A DNA stretch of 64,000 nucleotides, from positions 992,001-1,056,000 of the forward strand of contig NZ_FPKV01000002.1 of NCBI RefSeq assembly GCF_900114265.1, written 5' to 3'. The position numbers and the translations under genes are program-made. Positions 28,863 through 37,969 of this stretch are shown piece by piece (position 1 is the stretch's first letter; each line of letters begins with the position of its first letter). This DNA is from Flaviramulus basaltis (GTDB lineage: Bacteria > Bacteroidota > Bacteroidia > Flavobacteriales > Flavobacteriaceae). The notes beneath the pieces were generated by a model. It made no database searches. It had not been told where the DNA came from and worked only from the letters and a program-made list of their open reading frames with translations.

Positions 28863-30158
28863 TTATAAATCAAACAAACTTGGTAACCATAGTGTTAACT
28901 GAGGGAAATACGTTACTAAAAACAAAGCAACAATCATTGCTAAAAACATAGGTAACAAAGGTTTTACCACTTTTTGTATGGTAGTTTGGGCAATGCCAAC
29001 TCCTACAAAGAGCACGGAGCCAACCGGTGGTGTACATAAACCTATACATAAATTAAGTACCATAATAATTCCAAACTGAATAGGATCCATTCCCAACGCT
29101 GTAACTACTGGTAAAAATATAGGTGTAAAAATGAGCACTGCTGGAGTCATATCCATAAATATTCCAACAAATAATAATATTAAGTTTATTAAAAGTAAAA
29201 TGATGATCTTGTTATCGCTAATAGCTAATAATGTTGAACTTATATTTTGAGGAATATTTTCATAAGACATCACCCAAGACATACTCATAGAGGCTCCAAT
29301 TAATAGCATAACTACAGCTGTAGTTGCTGATGAATCTAAAAGAATTTCGGGTAATGATTTAAAGGATATTTCTTTATAAATAAAGCCTAATACTAAAGTG
29401 TATAATACAGCAATTGCTGAGGCCTCGGTTGCTGTAAAAATTCCTGTAATAATTCCTCCAATAACAATAACCAATAAAAACAAGCTTGGTACAGCATCAA
29501 TAAATGCTTTTAAAACTTGCTTTAATGAACTCCTTTTTCCAACCTTATATTTTTTCTTTTTCGCCCAAAATGAAGCGACTAACATTAAAAATAATCCAGT
29601 TAAAATTCCTGGGATATATCCCGCTAAAAATAAAGCAGCTATTGAAACGCCTCCACTTGCTAATGAGTAAACAATTAAAATATTACTAGGTGGAATTACT
29701 AATCCTGTGGTTGCAGAAGTAATATTAACGGCTGCTCCAAATTCTCTCGAGTAACCTTCTTTTTCCATTTCTGGACCTAAAATACTACCCATTGCTGAGG
29801 CTGATGCCATGGCTGAACCTGCAATGGCCCCCATTAACATAGCGCCTATAACATTAATTAATGCTAAACCGCCTGGTAAAGATCCTACCAATGTTTTTGC
29901 AAATGCAATTAAACGATGTGCAATACCACCCTTATTCATAAGCTGACCTGAAAGCACAAAAAATGGAATGGCTAATAAGGCAAAACTATCTAAACCGGTT
30001 CCCATTCTTTGAGATACTGTGGTAAAAGCTGGTAATGCAGGAATACTTACAAGCATGGTTAATACCGAAGATATCGCGATACTCCATGCCACAGGCATAC
30101 CTATGGATAATAATCCTATAAAACTTAAAACTAAAACAATTATTGGGATATATTCCAT
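28863..30158 (-). CDS. dctM: TRAP transporter large permease (DctM type)
   Basis: 431 residues, about 12-13 hydrophobic segments. DctM/TRAP-T hallmarks include IGMPVAWSIAISS near the N-terminus, GLDSFALLAIPFFVLSG, GSAMASASAMGSILGP and GIFMDMTPAVLIFTPI. It forms the ion-driven channel subunit of the transporter. The start codon lies 2 nt after dctQ. Context points to galacturonate and/or the unsaturated monomer as substrate. Confidence 0.93.
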   Translation of the reverse strand: MEYIPIIVLVLSFIGLLSIGMPVAWSIAISSVLTMLVSIPALPAFTTVSQRMGTGLDSFALLAIPFFVLSGQLMNKGGIAHRLIAFAKTLVGSLPGGLALINVIGAMLMGAIAGSAMASASAMGSILGPEMEKEGYSREFGAAVNITSATTGLVIPPSNILIVYSLASGGVSIAALFLAGYIPGILTGLFLMLVASFWAKKKKYKVGKRSSLKQVLKAFIDAVPSLFLLVIVIGGIITGIFTATEASAIAVLYTLVLGFIYKEISFKSLPEILLDSSATTAVVMLLIGASMSMSWVMSYENIPQNISSTLLAISDNKIIILLLINLILLFVGIFMDMTPAVLIFTPIFLPVVTALGMDPIQFGIIMVLNLCIGLCTPPVGSVLFVGVGIAQTTIQKVVKPLLPMFLAMIVALFLVTYFPQLTLWLPSLFDL

Positions 30159-30160
30159 AG

Positions 30161-30622
30161 TTATTTGATGTTTAAAATATCTGAAATTTTATAATAAATA
30201 ATCAACGCTCCACTTAATGGAATAGCAAAATAAACAACCGCTAAAGGCATTTGTAGAGCTGGAGAATATTGATCTAAAGTATAGGTTATATAAACAAGTC
30301 TTAGACCCCCAATAATCATAGCAAAAAAAGCAAATGCGATAATTAATATGTAAACAATTAGCTTTAATTTTTTCTGTGTTTTGTTACTCGATCTTAATGG
30401 AAGTACATCTATAGCTACATGCATATTTCGTCCAGACACATAGGCTGCGCCTAAAATACCCAGCCAGATCATTAAATATCTAGCTAATTCATCTGTAAAA
30501 GAACTTGGTGTACCTATTATAAATCGTGTAAAAACTTGCCATAATACATTAATAACCATCACACCCATGATAACTATCAATATATTTCCTAATACTTTAT
30601 CTATCTTTTTCCGAAGTGCCAT
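30161..30622 (-). CDS. dctQ: TRAP transporter small permease (DctQ type)
   Basis: 153 residues with four predicted transmembrane helices and the DctQ pattern TDELARYLMIWLGILGAAY (about 41-59). It partners with the large permease encoded 2 nt downstream. Its start abuts the stop of the binding-protein gene with no gap. Confidence 0.92.
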   Translation of the reverse strand: MALRKKIDKVLGNILIVIMGVMVINVLWQVFTRFIIGTPSSFTDELARYLMIWLGILGAAYVSGRNMHVAIDVLPLRSSNKTQKKLKLIVYILIIAFAFFAMIIGGLRLVYITYTLDQYSPALQMPLAVVYFAIPLSGALIIYYKISDILNIK

Positions 30623-31594
30623 CTACTTAGTGTTTTGTATTCTTTGAACTAAATTATACATATCTTCATTTTCTTTAATATCTGAGTAAACATCTTCAAC
30701 TTCGTTAGAAAACAAGGTTTTATCTGGATATATAATTTCAACACCTGCTTTTTGAACCTCTTCTAAAGCTTCTTTTTCGGCTTCTGCCCATAGTTTTCTT
30801 TGATATACTACAGAACTATCTACGGCTTGTTGCATCCATTTTTTTTCTTGCTCTGAAAGATCATTCCAAAGATGAGTTCCAATAATTAGAACATCTGGTA
30901 AAACGGTATGCTCATCTAATGTATAGTATTTACATACCTCATAATGCCTTGAAAGATAAAAGCTAGGTGGGTTATTTTCTGCACCATCAACTACGCCTTG
31001 TTGTAATGATGTGTATAATTCCCCCCAAGAAATAGGTGTTGCAGAACCGCCTAAGCTATTTACCATATTTACAGCTGTAACGCTTTCCATAACCCTAATT
31101 TTTAAACCTTTTAAATCACTTGGTGAATTGATGGGCTTATCTTTAGTATAAAAACTTCTACTTCCAGCATCGTAATAGGCCAAACCTTTAATCCAATACT
31201 TGGTACCTTCATCTAATAATTCCTGACCAATTGGACCATCTAAAACTTGAAATGCATGTTCTTTATCTCGGAATAAAAAAGGGAGTCCAAAAACCTTCAT
31301 TCGTGGTGCAAAGTTTTCCATAACACCTACCGAAACTTTGGTCATATCTAAACTGCCAATTTGAAGTAATTCAATACACTCGCGCTCTGTTCCTAATTGC
31401 TGACTAGGGTAAATCTCAAGCTGCATTTTACCTCCTGATATTTTGGCTAAATCTTCGCCCATTTTAACCATGGCTTTGTGTACAGAATGATTGACATCTA
31501 AACTATGTGCTAGTTTAATCGTTCTGGTATCACTCAACCGATTGCATCCGGTTAAAACAAATACAACAGAAAAAACAAAAATCAAGTTTCGCAT
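30623..31594 (-). CDS. dctP: TRAP transporter substrate-binding lipoprotein (DctP type)
   Basis: 323 residues. Lipobox at Cys17 (VLTGCNRL) anchors it, unlike the soluble binding proteins of Proteobacteria. DctP features: LEIYPSQQLGTERECIELL, MKVFGLPFLFRDKEHA, the ligand-Arg segment GLKIRVMES (about 169-177) and GVVDGAENNPPSF. It delivers monouronate to DctQM. Genes follow in the order dctP-dctQ-dctM with almost no spacing. Confidence 0.93.
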   Translation of the reverse strand: MRNLIFVFSVVFVLTGCNRLSDTRTIKLAHSLDVNHSVHKAMVKMGEDLAKISGGKMQLEIYPSQQLGTERECIELLQIGSLDMTKVSVGVMENFAPRMKVFGLPFLFRDKEHAFQVLDGPIGQELLDEGTKYWIKGLAYYDAGSRSFYTKDKPINSPSDLKGLKIRVMESVTAVNMVNSLGGSATPISWGELYTSLQQGVVDGAENNPPSFYLSRHYEVCKYYTLDEHTVLPDVLIIGTHLWNDLSEQEKKWMQQAVDSSVVYQRKLWAEAEKEALEEVQKAGVEIIYPDKTLFSNEVEDVYSDIKENEDMYNLVQRIQNTK

Positions 31595-31599
31595 TATAA

Positions 31600-32268
31600 T
31601 TAGTTTTTAATTTTTTGAATAATAAGTAATGCTTTTTCTACTTCTTGCTTTAATGTGTCAAAATCTTTATTAGCAATAATATCTTTGGAGATGAGTTGAG
31701 ATCCCATTCCTACACAGGTTACACCTGCATCAAACCAACCTTTCAAGTTCTCTTCTGTTGGCGACACGCCGCCTGTTGGCATAATGCTTGTCCAAGGTTG
31801 TGGACCTTTAATACCTTTCACAAACTTAGGTCCGTATAAATCCCCTGGGAATAATTTTACGATTTCACAGCCTAATTCTTCGGCTCTTGCGATTTCTGTT
31901 AAACTTCCACAGCCTGGTGACCACAATACTTTACGTCTATTACAAACTATAGCAATATCTTCTCTTAATACTGGAGTTACAATAAAATTAGCCCCTAAAG
32001 CCATATAAAGTGAAGCTGCTGCGGCATCGGTTACCGAACCTACACCCATAATCATTCCTGGTAATTCTTTAATAGCATATTTGGTTAATTCTCCAAAAAC
32101 TTCATGTGCAAAATCACCTCTAGCGGTAAATTCCATAAGTCTGGCGCCACCATCATAACAGGCTTTTAATACTTTCTTACTTAATTCTATATCACTATGA
32201 AAAAACAAAGGAACCATACCTGTGTCTTTCATTACTTGAGCTACTTCTAATCTTGTAAATTGTGCCAT
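31600..32268 (-). CDS. eda: 2-keto-3-deoxy-6-phosphogluconate (KDPG) aldolase
   Basis: 222 residues, a class I aldolase TIM barrel. The Schiff-base Lys is in EIVKLFPGD (about residue 138), and MEFTARGDFAHEVF, GVGSVTDA and IMPTGGVSP are conserved. It splits KDPG to pyruvate and glyceraldehyde-3-phosphate, the last step of the uronate route. Placed 10 nt after the KDG kinase gene. Confidence 0.94.
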   Translation of the reverse strand: MAQFTRLEVAQVMKDTGMVPLFFHSDIELSKKVLKACYDGGARLMEFTARGDFAHEVFGELTKYAIKELPGMIMGVGSVTDAAAASLYMALGANFIVTPVLREDIAIVCNRRKVLWSPGCGSLTEIARAEELGCEIVKLFPGDLYGPKFVKGIKGPQPWTSIMPTGGVSPTEENLKGWFDAGVTCVGMGSQLISKDIIANKDFDTLKQEVEKALLIIQKIKN

Positions 32269-32278
32269 GTCTTATCTT

Positions 32279-33319
32279 TTATCGTGCTACTCGTCCTGAG
32301 GCATCGCCGCCCATTAATTTTTCTACTTCATCAACAGTCACTAAGTTCGCATCACCTTTAATAGTATGTTTTAAACACGACGCTGCTACTGCAAAATCTA
32401 AAGCATTTTGATCATCTTCAGGATATTTTAATAAACCATAGATTAAGCCTCCCATAAATGAGTCTCCGCCACCTACTCGATCTACAATATCTGTAATTTG
32501 ATATTGACGGGTTTCATACATTTTTTTACCATCGTATAAAACGCCAGCCCAGGTATTGTGTGATGCTGAAATAGACCCTCTTAAAGTTGTAATTACTTTT
32601 TTAGCTCTAGGGAATTTTTTCATCATTTGTTGACAAACAGATAAAAAAGCTTCTGCTTTAACATCATGCCCGTGTGTTTGAACATCTAAGCCTTCTGGTT
32701 TAATTCCAAAATGCATTTCTGCATCTTCTTCATTTCCTAAAATGATATCACAATAAGATGTTAGTTCAGTCATAATAGCTTCTCTATCTCCTCCGTATTT
32801 CCAAAGTTTTGCTCTATAATTTAAATCGGTTGAAATCGTAATTCCTAATTTACTAGCTACTTTAACGGCTTCTAAACAAACATCGGCTGAGCTTTGAGAA
32901 ATCGCAGGTGTAATCCCTGTCCAATGGAACCATTCTACACCTTTAAAAACAGCTTCCCAATCCACCATACCTGATTGAATTTCGGCCATAGCAGAATGAG
33001 CTCTATCGTAAACGACTTTACTTCCTCTACTTACCGCTCCGGTTTCTAAAAAATAAATACCTAAACGGTCACCTCCCCATACAATTTTATCGACGCCAAC
33101 ACCTCTTTTTCGCATTTCCATCATGGCACATTGCCCGATATCATTCTTTGGTAAACGGGTTACAAAATCTACCGATACGCCATAATTTGCTAAAGAAACG
33201 GCTACGTTAGATTCGCCACCACCATAAACTACATCAAAACTATTGGCTTGTGAAAACCTTAAAAAACCTTCTGGAGCTAATCTTAACATAATCTCTCCAA
33301 ATGTGACTACTTTACTCAT
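32279..33319 (-). CDS. kdgK: 2-keto-3-deoxygluconate (KDG) kinase
   Basis: 346 residues of the PfkB/ribokinase family. N-terminal GEIMLRLAPEG and VVYGGGESNVAVSLANYG form the sugar site, and IVDRVGGGDSFMGGLIYGLL (about 285-304) is the C-terminal PfkB signature with the catalytic Asp. It phosphorylates KDG to KDPG. Position between kdgF and eda is fully consistent with the pathway. Confidence 0.94.
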   Translation of the reverse strand: MSKVVTFGEIMLRLAPEGFLRFSQANSFDVVYGGGESNVAVSLANYGVSVDFVTRLPKNDIGQCAMMEMRKRGVGVDKIVWGGDRLGIYFLETGAVSRGSKVVYDRAHSAMAEIQSGMVDWEAVFKGVEWFHWTGITPAISQSSADVCLEAVKVASKLGITISTDLNYRAKLWKYGGDREAIMTELTSYCDIILGNEEDAEMHFGIKPEGLDVQTHGHDVKAEAFLSVCQQMMKKFPRAKKVITTLRGSISASHNTWAGVLYDGKKMYETRQYQITDIVDRVGGGDSFMGGLIYGLLKYPEDDQNALDFAVAASCLKHTIKGDANLVTVDEVEKLMGGDASGRVAR

Positions 33320-33343
33320 TTAAATCCTTTTAATTTAATTGTT

Positions 33344-33685
33344 TTATTTTAAAAAATCTTGTCGTTTTGGGGTAAAAACATCTATTAACATACCTGTTTC
33401 TAAACAAATAACACCATGTGTTATGTTTGATGGTACAAAAAATGAATCACCTTTTTTTAATTTTAATTTATCCTCTCCTATAGTAACTTCAAATTCACCT
33501 TGAGAAATATAAGTGCTTTGAGTGTGCATATGATTATGTAATTCTCCTACACCTCCTTTTTCAAAATATACATTTACCATCATCATAGTATCATCATACC
33601 CCACGATTTGGCGTTTTATTTTATCTTCAACTATTTCCCATTCTACTTTATCTACTTCAAAGAACATTGAGCTTTGTTTCATCAT
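33344..33685 (-). CDS. kdgF: KdgF-type cupin, unsaturated-uronate ring-opening enzyme
   Basis: 113 residues, no signal peptide, a single cupin barrel. Metal ligands are suggested by HNHMHTQ (about 53-59) and the His of PSNITHG (about 90). The C-terminal DVFTPKR fits the DxFxxxR signature of KdgF. The enzyme turns 4,5-unsaturated galacturonate into its linear 5-keto-4-deoxyuronate form, the KduI substrate. Two Met codons begin the gene; either could be used. Confidence 0.88.
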   Translation of the reverse strand: MMKQSSMFFEVDKVEWEIVEDKIKRQIVGYDDTMMMVNVYFEKGGVGELHNHMHTQSTYISQGEFEVTIGEDKLKLKKGDSFFVPSNITHGVICLETGMLIDVFTPKRQDFLK

Positions 33686-33700
33686 TTTCTAATTTTGATA

Positions 33701-35101
33701 TTAAAAATTGAAATACTCTTTTGCGTTGTTGTAACTAATATCTGAAACTATTTTTCCTATCCATTCCATATCGTTAGGTAGTTCTCCTCGTTTTATTTCA
33801 TCGCCTAAAAGATTGCATAGAATACGTCTAAAATATTCGTGTCTTGGAAACGATAAAAAGCTACGCGAATCTGTTAACATTCCCACAAAACAGCTAATTA
33901 ATCCCATATTAGACAGCGCATTTAGTTGTTTGGTCATACCATCTTTTTGGTCTAAAAACCACCATCCAGATCCAAACTGAACTTTACCTTTTACACTACC
34001 ATCATTAAAATTACCTATCATAGTTGCCATCACTTCATTATCGGCAGGGTTTAGGTTATAAATAATGGTTTTTGTTAATTTATCTTTACCATCTAAGGTG
34101 TTTAAAAATGCTGATAATTTTTGCGCCTGCGAAAAATCGCCTATAGAATCCCATCCTGTATCTGGACCTAAAATACGATGCATACGTGCATTGTTATCTC
34201 TTAAAGCACCTAAATGAAATTGTTGCACCCAACCAAACTCATGATATGTTTCACTTAAAAACACTAAAATAGCACTTTGAAATTTTAAAGCTTCTTCTTG
34301 AGTAATTTTTTTGTTTTCTCGTTTCTTTTTGAATATTGAATTGACTTCACTTTCTGTATAGTTTTCAAAATAAATTTGATCTAAACCATGGTCACATAGT
34401 TTGCATCCATTAGCATCAAAAAACTCAATACGCTTTTTTAAAGCTTCACATAAATTTGAAAAAGAACTTATTTCTACTCCTGCAACTTCTCCCAAAGTAT
34501 CAATGTAACTATTGTAACCATCTTTGGATATTAAAATAGCCTTATCTGGTCTAAAAGCTGTGCTTACTTTTACAGTGAAATCGCTTTTTGCAAGTTGTTG
34601 ATGATATTTTAAATCATCTGTAGGGTCTTCAGTCGTGCAAACCACTTCGGCATTTGCTTTTTTTAGTAAGCCTCTACAACTGTATTCTTTTGAGTTTAAT
34701 TTCTCTTGTGTTTCTTGATATATTTTTTCTGCTGATTTTTCATTTAAAAAATCATAAATATCGAAATATCTTGCTAGTTCTAAATGTGTCCAGTGATATA
34801 ATGGGTTACGTATAGTAAAAGGTACTGTTTTTGCCCAATTTAAAAATTTGTCCTTATCGGAAGCATTTCCTGTAATAAACTTTTCATTAACACCCATGGT
34901 ACGCATGGCGCGCCATTTGTAATGATCTCCATTTATCCAAACATTTGTAATGTTGCTGAAGGTTTTATCTTCTGCTATTTGTTGTGGAGGCAAATGGTTG
35001 TGATAATCTATAATTGGCTGATTTTTTGAATAATTATGATATAATTCTTCAGCATACTTATTCTCAAGCAAAAAGTTATCGTGAATAAATGGTTTACTCA
35101 T
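33701..35101 (-). CDS. uxaC: Uronate isomerase
   Basis: 466 residues. Metal-binding DYHNHLPPQQIAED (about 32-45) matches the DYHxHL...QIAxD signature of UxaC, with HWTHLELARYFDI and a late SRSFLSFPRHEYFRR block. It isomerises D-galacturonate to D-tagaturonate (and D-glucuronate to D-fructuronate). It is located 15 nt after kduD, so both entry branches are co-transcribed. Confidence 0.95.
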   Translation of the reverse strand: MSKPFIHDNFLLENKYAEELYHNYSKNQPIIDYHNHLPPQQIAEDKTFSNITNVWINGDHYKWRAMRTMGVNEKFITGNASDKDKFLNWAKTVPFTIRNPLYHWTHLELARYFDIYDFLNEKSAEKIYQETQEKLNSKEYSCRGLLKKANAEVVCTTEDPTDDLKYHQQLAKSDFTVKVSTAFRPDKAILISKDGYNSYIDTLGEVAGVEISSFSNLCEALKKRIEFFDANGCKLCDHGLDQIYFENYTESEVNSIFKKKRENKKITQEEALKFQSAILVFLSETYHEFGWVQQFHLGALRDNNARMHRILGPDTGWDSIGDFSQAQKLSAFLNTLDGKDKLTKTIIYNLNPADNEVMATMIGNFNDGSVKGKVQFGSGWWFLDQKDGMTKQLNALSNMGLISCFVGMLTDSRSFLSFPRHEYFRRILCNLLGDEIKRGELPNDMEWIGKIVSDISYNNAKEYFNF

Positions 35102-35116
35102 TATTTTGGTTAGTTA

Positions 35117-35902
35117 TTAATCTTCGTTTGATGGTTTACCAATAGTTGCTAAAATCCCGCCGTCTACATAAACTACTTGGCCGTTAACAAAATCACTAGC
35201 TTTAGAGGCTAAAAACACAGCAGTTCCAGCTAAATCTTCTGGATTACCCCACCTTGCTGCAGGTGTTCTATTAATAATAAATTCGTTAAACGGATGACCA
35301 TCTACTCGAATAGGTTCTGTTTGAGTTGTAGCAAAATAACCAGGACCAATACCATTAACTTGAATATTGTGTTTTGCCCATTCTGTTGCTAAATTTTGAG
35401 TAAGCATTTTTAAACCACCTTTGGCAGCCGCATAAGCAGAAACGCTATTTCTACCCAACTCACTCATCATAGAACAAATGTTTATTATTTTACCTTCTTT
35501 GCGTTCAATCATTTGTTTTGCGACTAACTGAGACATTATAAATGGCCCAACTAAATCTACATCTATCACTCTTCTAAAATCCTCAACAGGCATGGTAATA
35601 GCTAATTCTCTTTTTATAATTCCTGCATTATTTACTAAAATATGAATATCTCCTATTTCAGTCGAAATTATTTCAATATTTTCTTTCGCCTCATCTTCAT
35701 TTGTTACATCAAACAAATAGCCACTGGCTTTAAACCCTTTGCCTTTGTAATAAGATAAGGCATCTTTCATTTTAGAAGGTGTTGTGCCTGTAATAATAAG
35801 TTCTGCACCAGCACTGGCTAATCCTTCTGCCATAGCCATTCCTAAACCATGAGTACCTCCTGTAACCAGAGCTCTTTTACCTGTTAAGTTGAATAAATTC
35901 AT
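35117..35902 (-). CDS. kduD: 2-keto-3-deoxygluconate oxidoreductase (short-chain dehydrogenase)
   Basis: 261 residues, SDR family. Cofactor motif TGGTHGLGMAMAEG (about 15-28), NNAGI, catalytic Ser region and YAAAKGG (Tyr and Lys of YxxxK, about 156-162), C-terminal VNGQVVYVDGG. It reduces 2,5-diketo-3-deoxygluconate to KDG. It follows kduI by 13 nt. Confidence 0.93.
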   Translation of the reverse strand: MNLFNLTGKRALVTGGTHGLGMAMAEGLASAGAELIITGTTPSKMKDALSYYKGKGFKASGYLFDVTNEDEAKENIEIISTEIGDIHILVNNAGIIKRELAITMPVEDFRRVIDVDLVGPFIMSQLVAKQMIERKEGKIINICSMMSELGRNSVSAYAAAKGGLKMLTQNLATEWAKHNIQVNGIGPGYFATTQTEPIRVDGHPFNEFIINRTPAARWGNPEDLAGTAVFLASKASDFVNGQVVYVDGGILATIGKPSNED

Positions 35903-35915
35903 TAATTTTTTGATT

Positions 35916-36755
35916 TTATTGTAACTCGTTTATTTTACAAACATCCATATCTCCATAGTCCAGATTTTCTCCTGCCATTCCCCAGATAAAACTATAACTA
36001 CTTGTGCCTGATCCTGAATGAATTGACCATGGTGGTGAAATTACAGCTTCATTATTAGCCATCCAAATATGTCTTGTTTCATTTGGTTCACCCATAAAAT
36101 GACAAACTGCTTGATCTTCGGGTACTTCAAAATAGAAATACACTTCCATTCTTCTATCATGAACATGTGCCGGCATTGTATTCCAAACGCTACCAGATTT
36201 TAGAGTTGTCATTCCCATTTGTAACTGGCAAACCTCAACTACACTATTTACAATATACTTTCTTAAAGTTCTTGCGTTGGCTGTTTCTGGTGTGCCTAAC
36301 TCAACAACTTCAACATCATTAATACCTATTTTTTTATTAGGAAATGCTTTATGAGCTGGTGTTGAATTCAAATAAAATTGAGCAGGATTACTTGCTGATT
36401 TACTTGAAAATGTAACTTTTTTATTTCCTTGACCTAGATATAATGCTTCTCTATTATCTAATTTATATTCAATACCATCTACTACAACAACTCCTGAACC
36501 TCCAACATTAATTATTCCTAATTCTCTTCTTTCAAGAAAATAAGAAGCTTTTAAAGGGTCTATTGTTTCTAATTCAATTATTTTCTCAACAGGTACCACT
36601 CCTGCAACCATAAATCTATCGTAATGAGTATAAACCCAATTTAGTTTATCTTTACTCATTAAGTTCTGAATTAGAAATTCATCACGTAATTCTTGTGTGT
36701 TATATTTTTTAATTGCTTGTGGACTAGAAGCGTATCTTGTATTGTAATTAGTCAT
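35916..36755 (-). CDS. kduI: 5-keto-4-deoxyuronate isomerase
   Basis: 279 residues from the ATG at 36755 (MTNYNTRYASS). A longer reading from 36785 would start upstream of the operator and add residues without family similarity, so it is rejected. Family motifs are SYFLERRELGIINVGG, REALYLGQGNKKV, WNTMPAHVHDRRMEVYFYF with metal-binding His residues, and SPPWSIHSGSGTSSYSFIWGMAGEN. It converts 5-keto-4-deoxyuronate to 2,5-diketo-3-deoxygluconate. First gene of the 11-gene catabolic and transport operon. Confidence 0.95.
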   Translation of the reverse strand: MTNYNTRYASSPQAIKKYNTQELRDEFLIQNLMSKDKLNWVYTHYDRFMVAGVVPVEKIIELETIDPLKASYFLERRELGIINVGGSGVVVVDGIEYKLDNREALYLGQGNKKVTFSSKSASNPAQFYLNSTPAHKAFPNKKIGINDVEVVELGTPETANARTLRKYIVNSVVEVCQLQMGMTTLKSGSVWNTMPAHVHDRRMEVYFYFEVPEDQAVCHFMGEPNETRHIWMANNEAVISPPWSIHSGSGTSSYSFIWGMAGENLDYGDMDVCKINELQ

Positions 36756-36769
36756 ATTAAAAATATTAT

Positions 36770-36781
36770 GTAATCGATTGC
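36770..36781. promoter_or_regulatory. LacI-type operator, copy 5 (GTAATCGATTGC)
   Basis: One base off the perfect palindrome. It lies 14 nt before the kduI ATG, so the predicted transcription start falls inside it and the leader is only about 20 nt. Confidence 0.75.
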
Positions 36782-36782
36782 A

Positions 36783-36790
36783 CAAATATA
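36783..36790 (-). promoter_or_regulatory. -7 box of the kduI operon promoter
   Basis: Exact TATATTTG (TAnnTTTG) on the minus strand, 1 nt from operator copy 5. The -33 element is weak, with no TTG at the expected place. Confidence 0.6.
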
Positions 36791-36834
36791 ATAAAAATAT
36801 CTTAAATCCTACATTTTAGATACTTTATATGGTA

Positions 36835-36869
36835 ATAAAAAACGGAATATACACAAAGTATATTCCGTT
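36835..36869 (-). terminator. Terminator of the small T9SS-protein gene
   Basis: A 12-bp perfect stem (36841-36852 with 36858-36869, AACGGAATATAC) with a 5-nt loop. On the minus strand it is followed by a T-rich tail, which fits termination downstream of the gene ending at 36904 and insulates the kduI promoter. Confidence 0.75.
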
Positions 36870-36903
36870 TAATCTTTAAAAAAGAAAAAATAAGTATTAA
36901 ATA

Positions 36904-37734
36904 TTAATGAGTTAATATTTTTACTGATTTTTCACCTTCAAATGTTTTTATTGTAGCTATATACAAACCAGATTTAAAATCAAAATTCATGTCATTTTTA
37001 GTCTTTAACGATTTAACTAATGCTCCAGCAATGCTGTAGATATTAATATCTGTAGTAGATTTTACATTTGAAACATAAATTCTGTTCCCAATAGCTTTTA
37101 AATTTGTTGAAACATGAGATACAACATCATTATTTGAAAGTAATAAGTCAGCTGCTCCAGTACCTGTTACTTCAATTTTATATAAATTGAATGAGTTTCC
37201 AGCACCAAATATATATACATTACCAGAACCACTTTTAGTTGCTGATAATATATGTGCATCTGTATCAGCTCCATCAACAGAAGCCAACAGACTAGTGCCA
37301 TCAGTAATGTAAAGTTCTCTAGTAACATCAGCACTACTTGATCTGTACCAAACCTTTACTTCAACATCACCAGTAACTGGAAAATATAAATAACTATAAG
37401 TTGGAAGAAAAGTGCCAAGAGGACCAGCAGCACCATTCATTTTAAAACGATTAACAGCTGTGTACTCATCAGCAGTACCAGCATCCCAAGTTTTACCTCC
37501 AGAATTCTCAATTTGACCAAATTTATCTCCAGAATCATCTCCTACTAAAAATAAATTATCCTTTTCTACAGTTGTGTTTTCAGCTGCATTAAATGCTACT
37601 ATTGGCCAAAGAGCAAGTTGTTCTGAACTAGCATAAGCAGGATCTCCTCCAAAGTCCCAAATCTTAGTTTGAGCTTGTATTGTTATAGTTAAAAGTAATA
37701 GAGGTAAAATAAATAAGAGTAGTTTTTTTTTCAT
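36904..37734 (-). CDS. Small T9SS-secreted protein, probable pectin-binding module without catalytic domain
   Basis: 276 residues. Signal peptide (about 1-21, cleavage after IQAQ). The middle (about 22-190) begins TKIWDFGGD and ends FNLYKIEVTG. It resembles in layout the WDFG module (about 301-470) of the CE8 protein at 18691-22701. The C-terminus (about 205-276, INIYSIAGALVKSLKT) is a T9SS sorting domain nearly the same as in that CE8 protein. No catalytic motif is visible. Operator copy 6 lies upstream, so it is co-regulated with the pectinases. Surface binding of pectin or its fragments is inferred. Confidence 0.65.
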   Translation of the reverse strand: MKKKLLLFILPLLLLTITIQAQTKIWDFGGDPAYASSEQLALWPIVAFNAAENTTVEKDNLFLVGDDSGDKFGQIENSGGKTWDAGTADEYTAVNRFKMNGAAGPLGTFLPTYSYLYFPVTGDVEVKVWYRSSSADVTRELYITDGTSLLASVDGADTDAHILSATKSGSGNVYIFGAGNSFNLYKIEVTGTGAADLLLSNNDVVSHVSTNLKAIGNRIYVSNVKSTTDINIYSIAGALVKSLKTKNDMNFDFKSGLYIATIKTFEGEKSVKILTH

Positions 37735-37766
37735 TTTAATAATGTTTAGTGGTTAATAGTTTAATT

Positions 37767-37778
37767 GTAATCGATTGC
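37767..37778. promoter_or_regulatory. LacI-type operator, copy 6 (GTAATCGATTGC)
   Basis: Same one-base variant as copy 5. On the minus strand it follows TATATTG (37786-37780), a near-consensus -7 box, with a 1-nt gap. It serves the gene at 36904-37734. Confidence 0.72.
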
Positions 37779-37969
37779 ACAATATAACAATTTATTTCTT
37801 ACCATGAAATATTTTTTTAGAAAAATTAATATCACAAATAGACACATACAACTAGTTTTTAGAGTTTTAAATTCAAAACACCCCTTTTATTTCTACATCG
37901 TTAAATTCTAACATTTAAACGTTTTTAATTTAAAAAAAATGAATTTATTAAAAAATAGGATATATTTAT

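Noticed and set aside
36756-36785. Upstream extension of kduI by ten codons (start at 36785)
   Set aside because: It would place the start codon within the -7 box and run through the operator; the extra residues have no similarity to KduI, and the ATG at 36755 fits the family.
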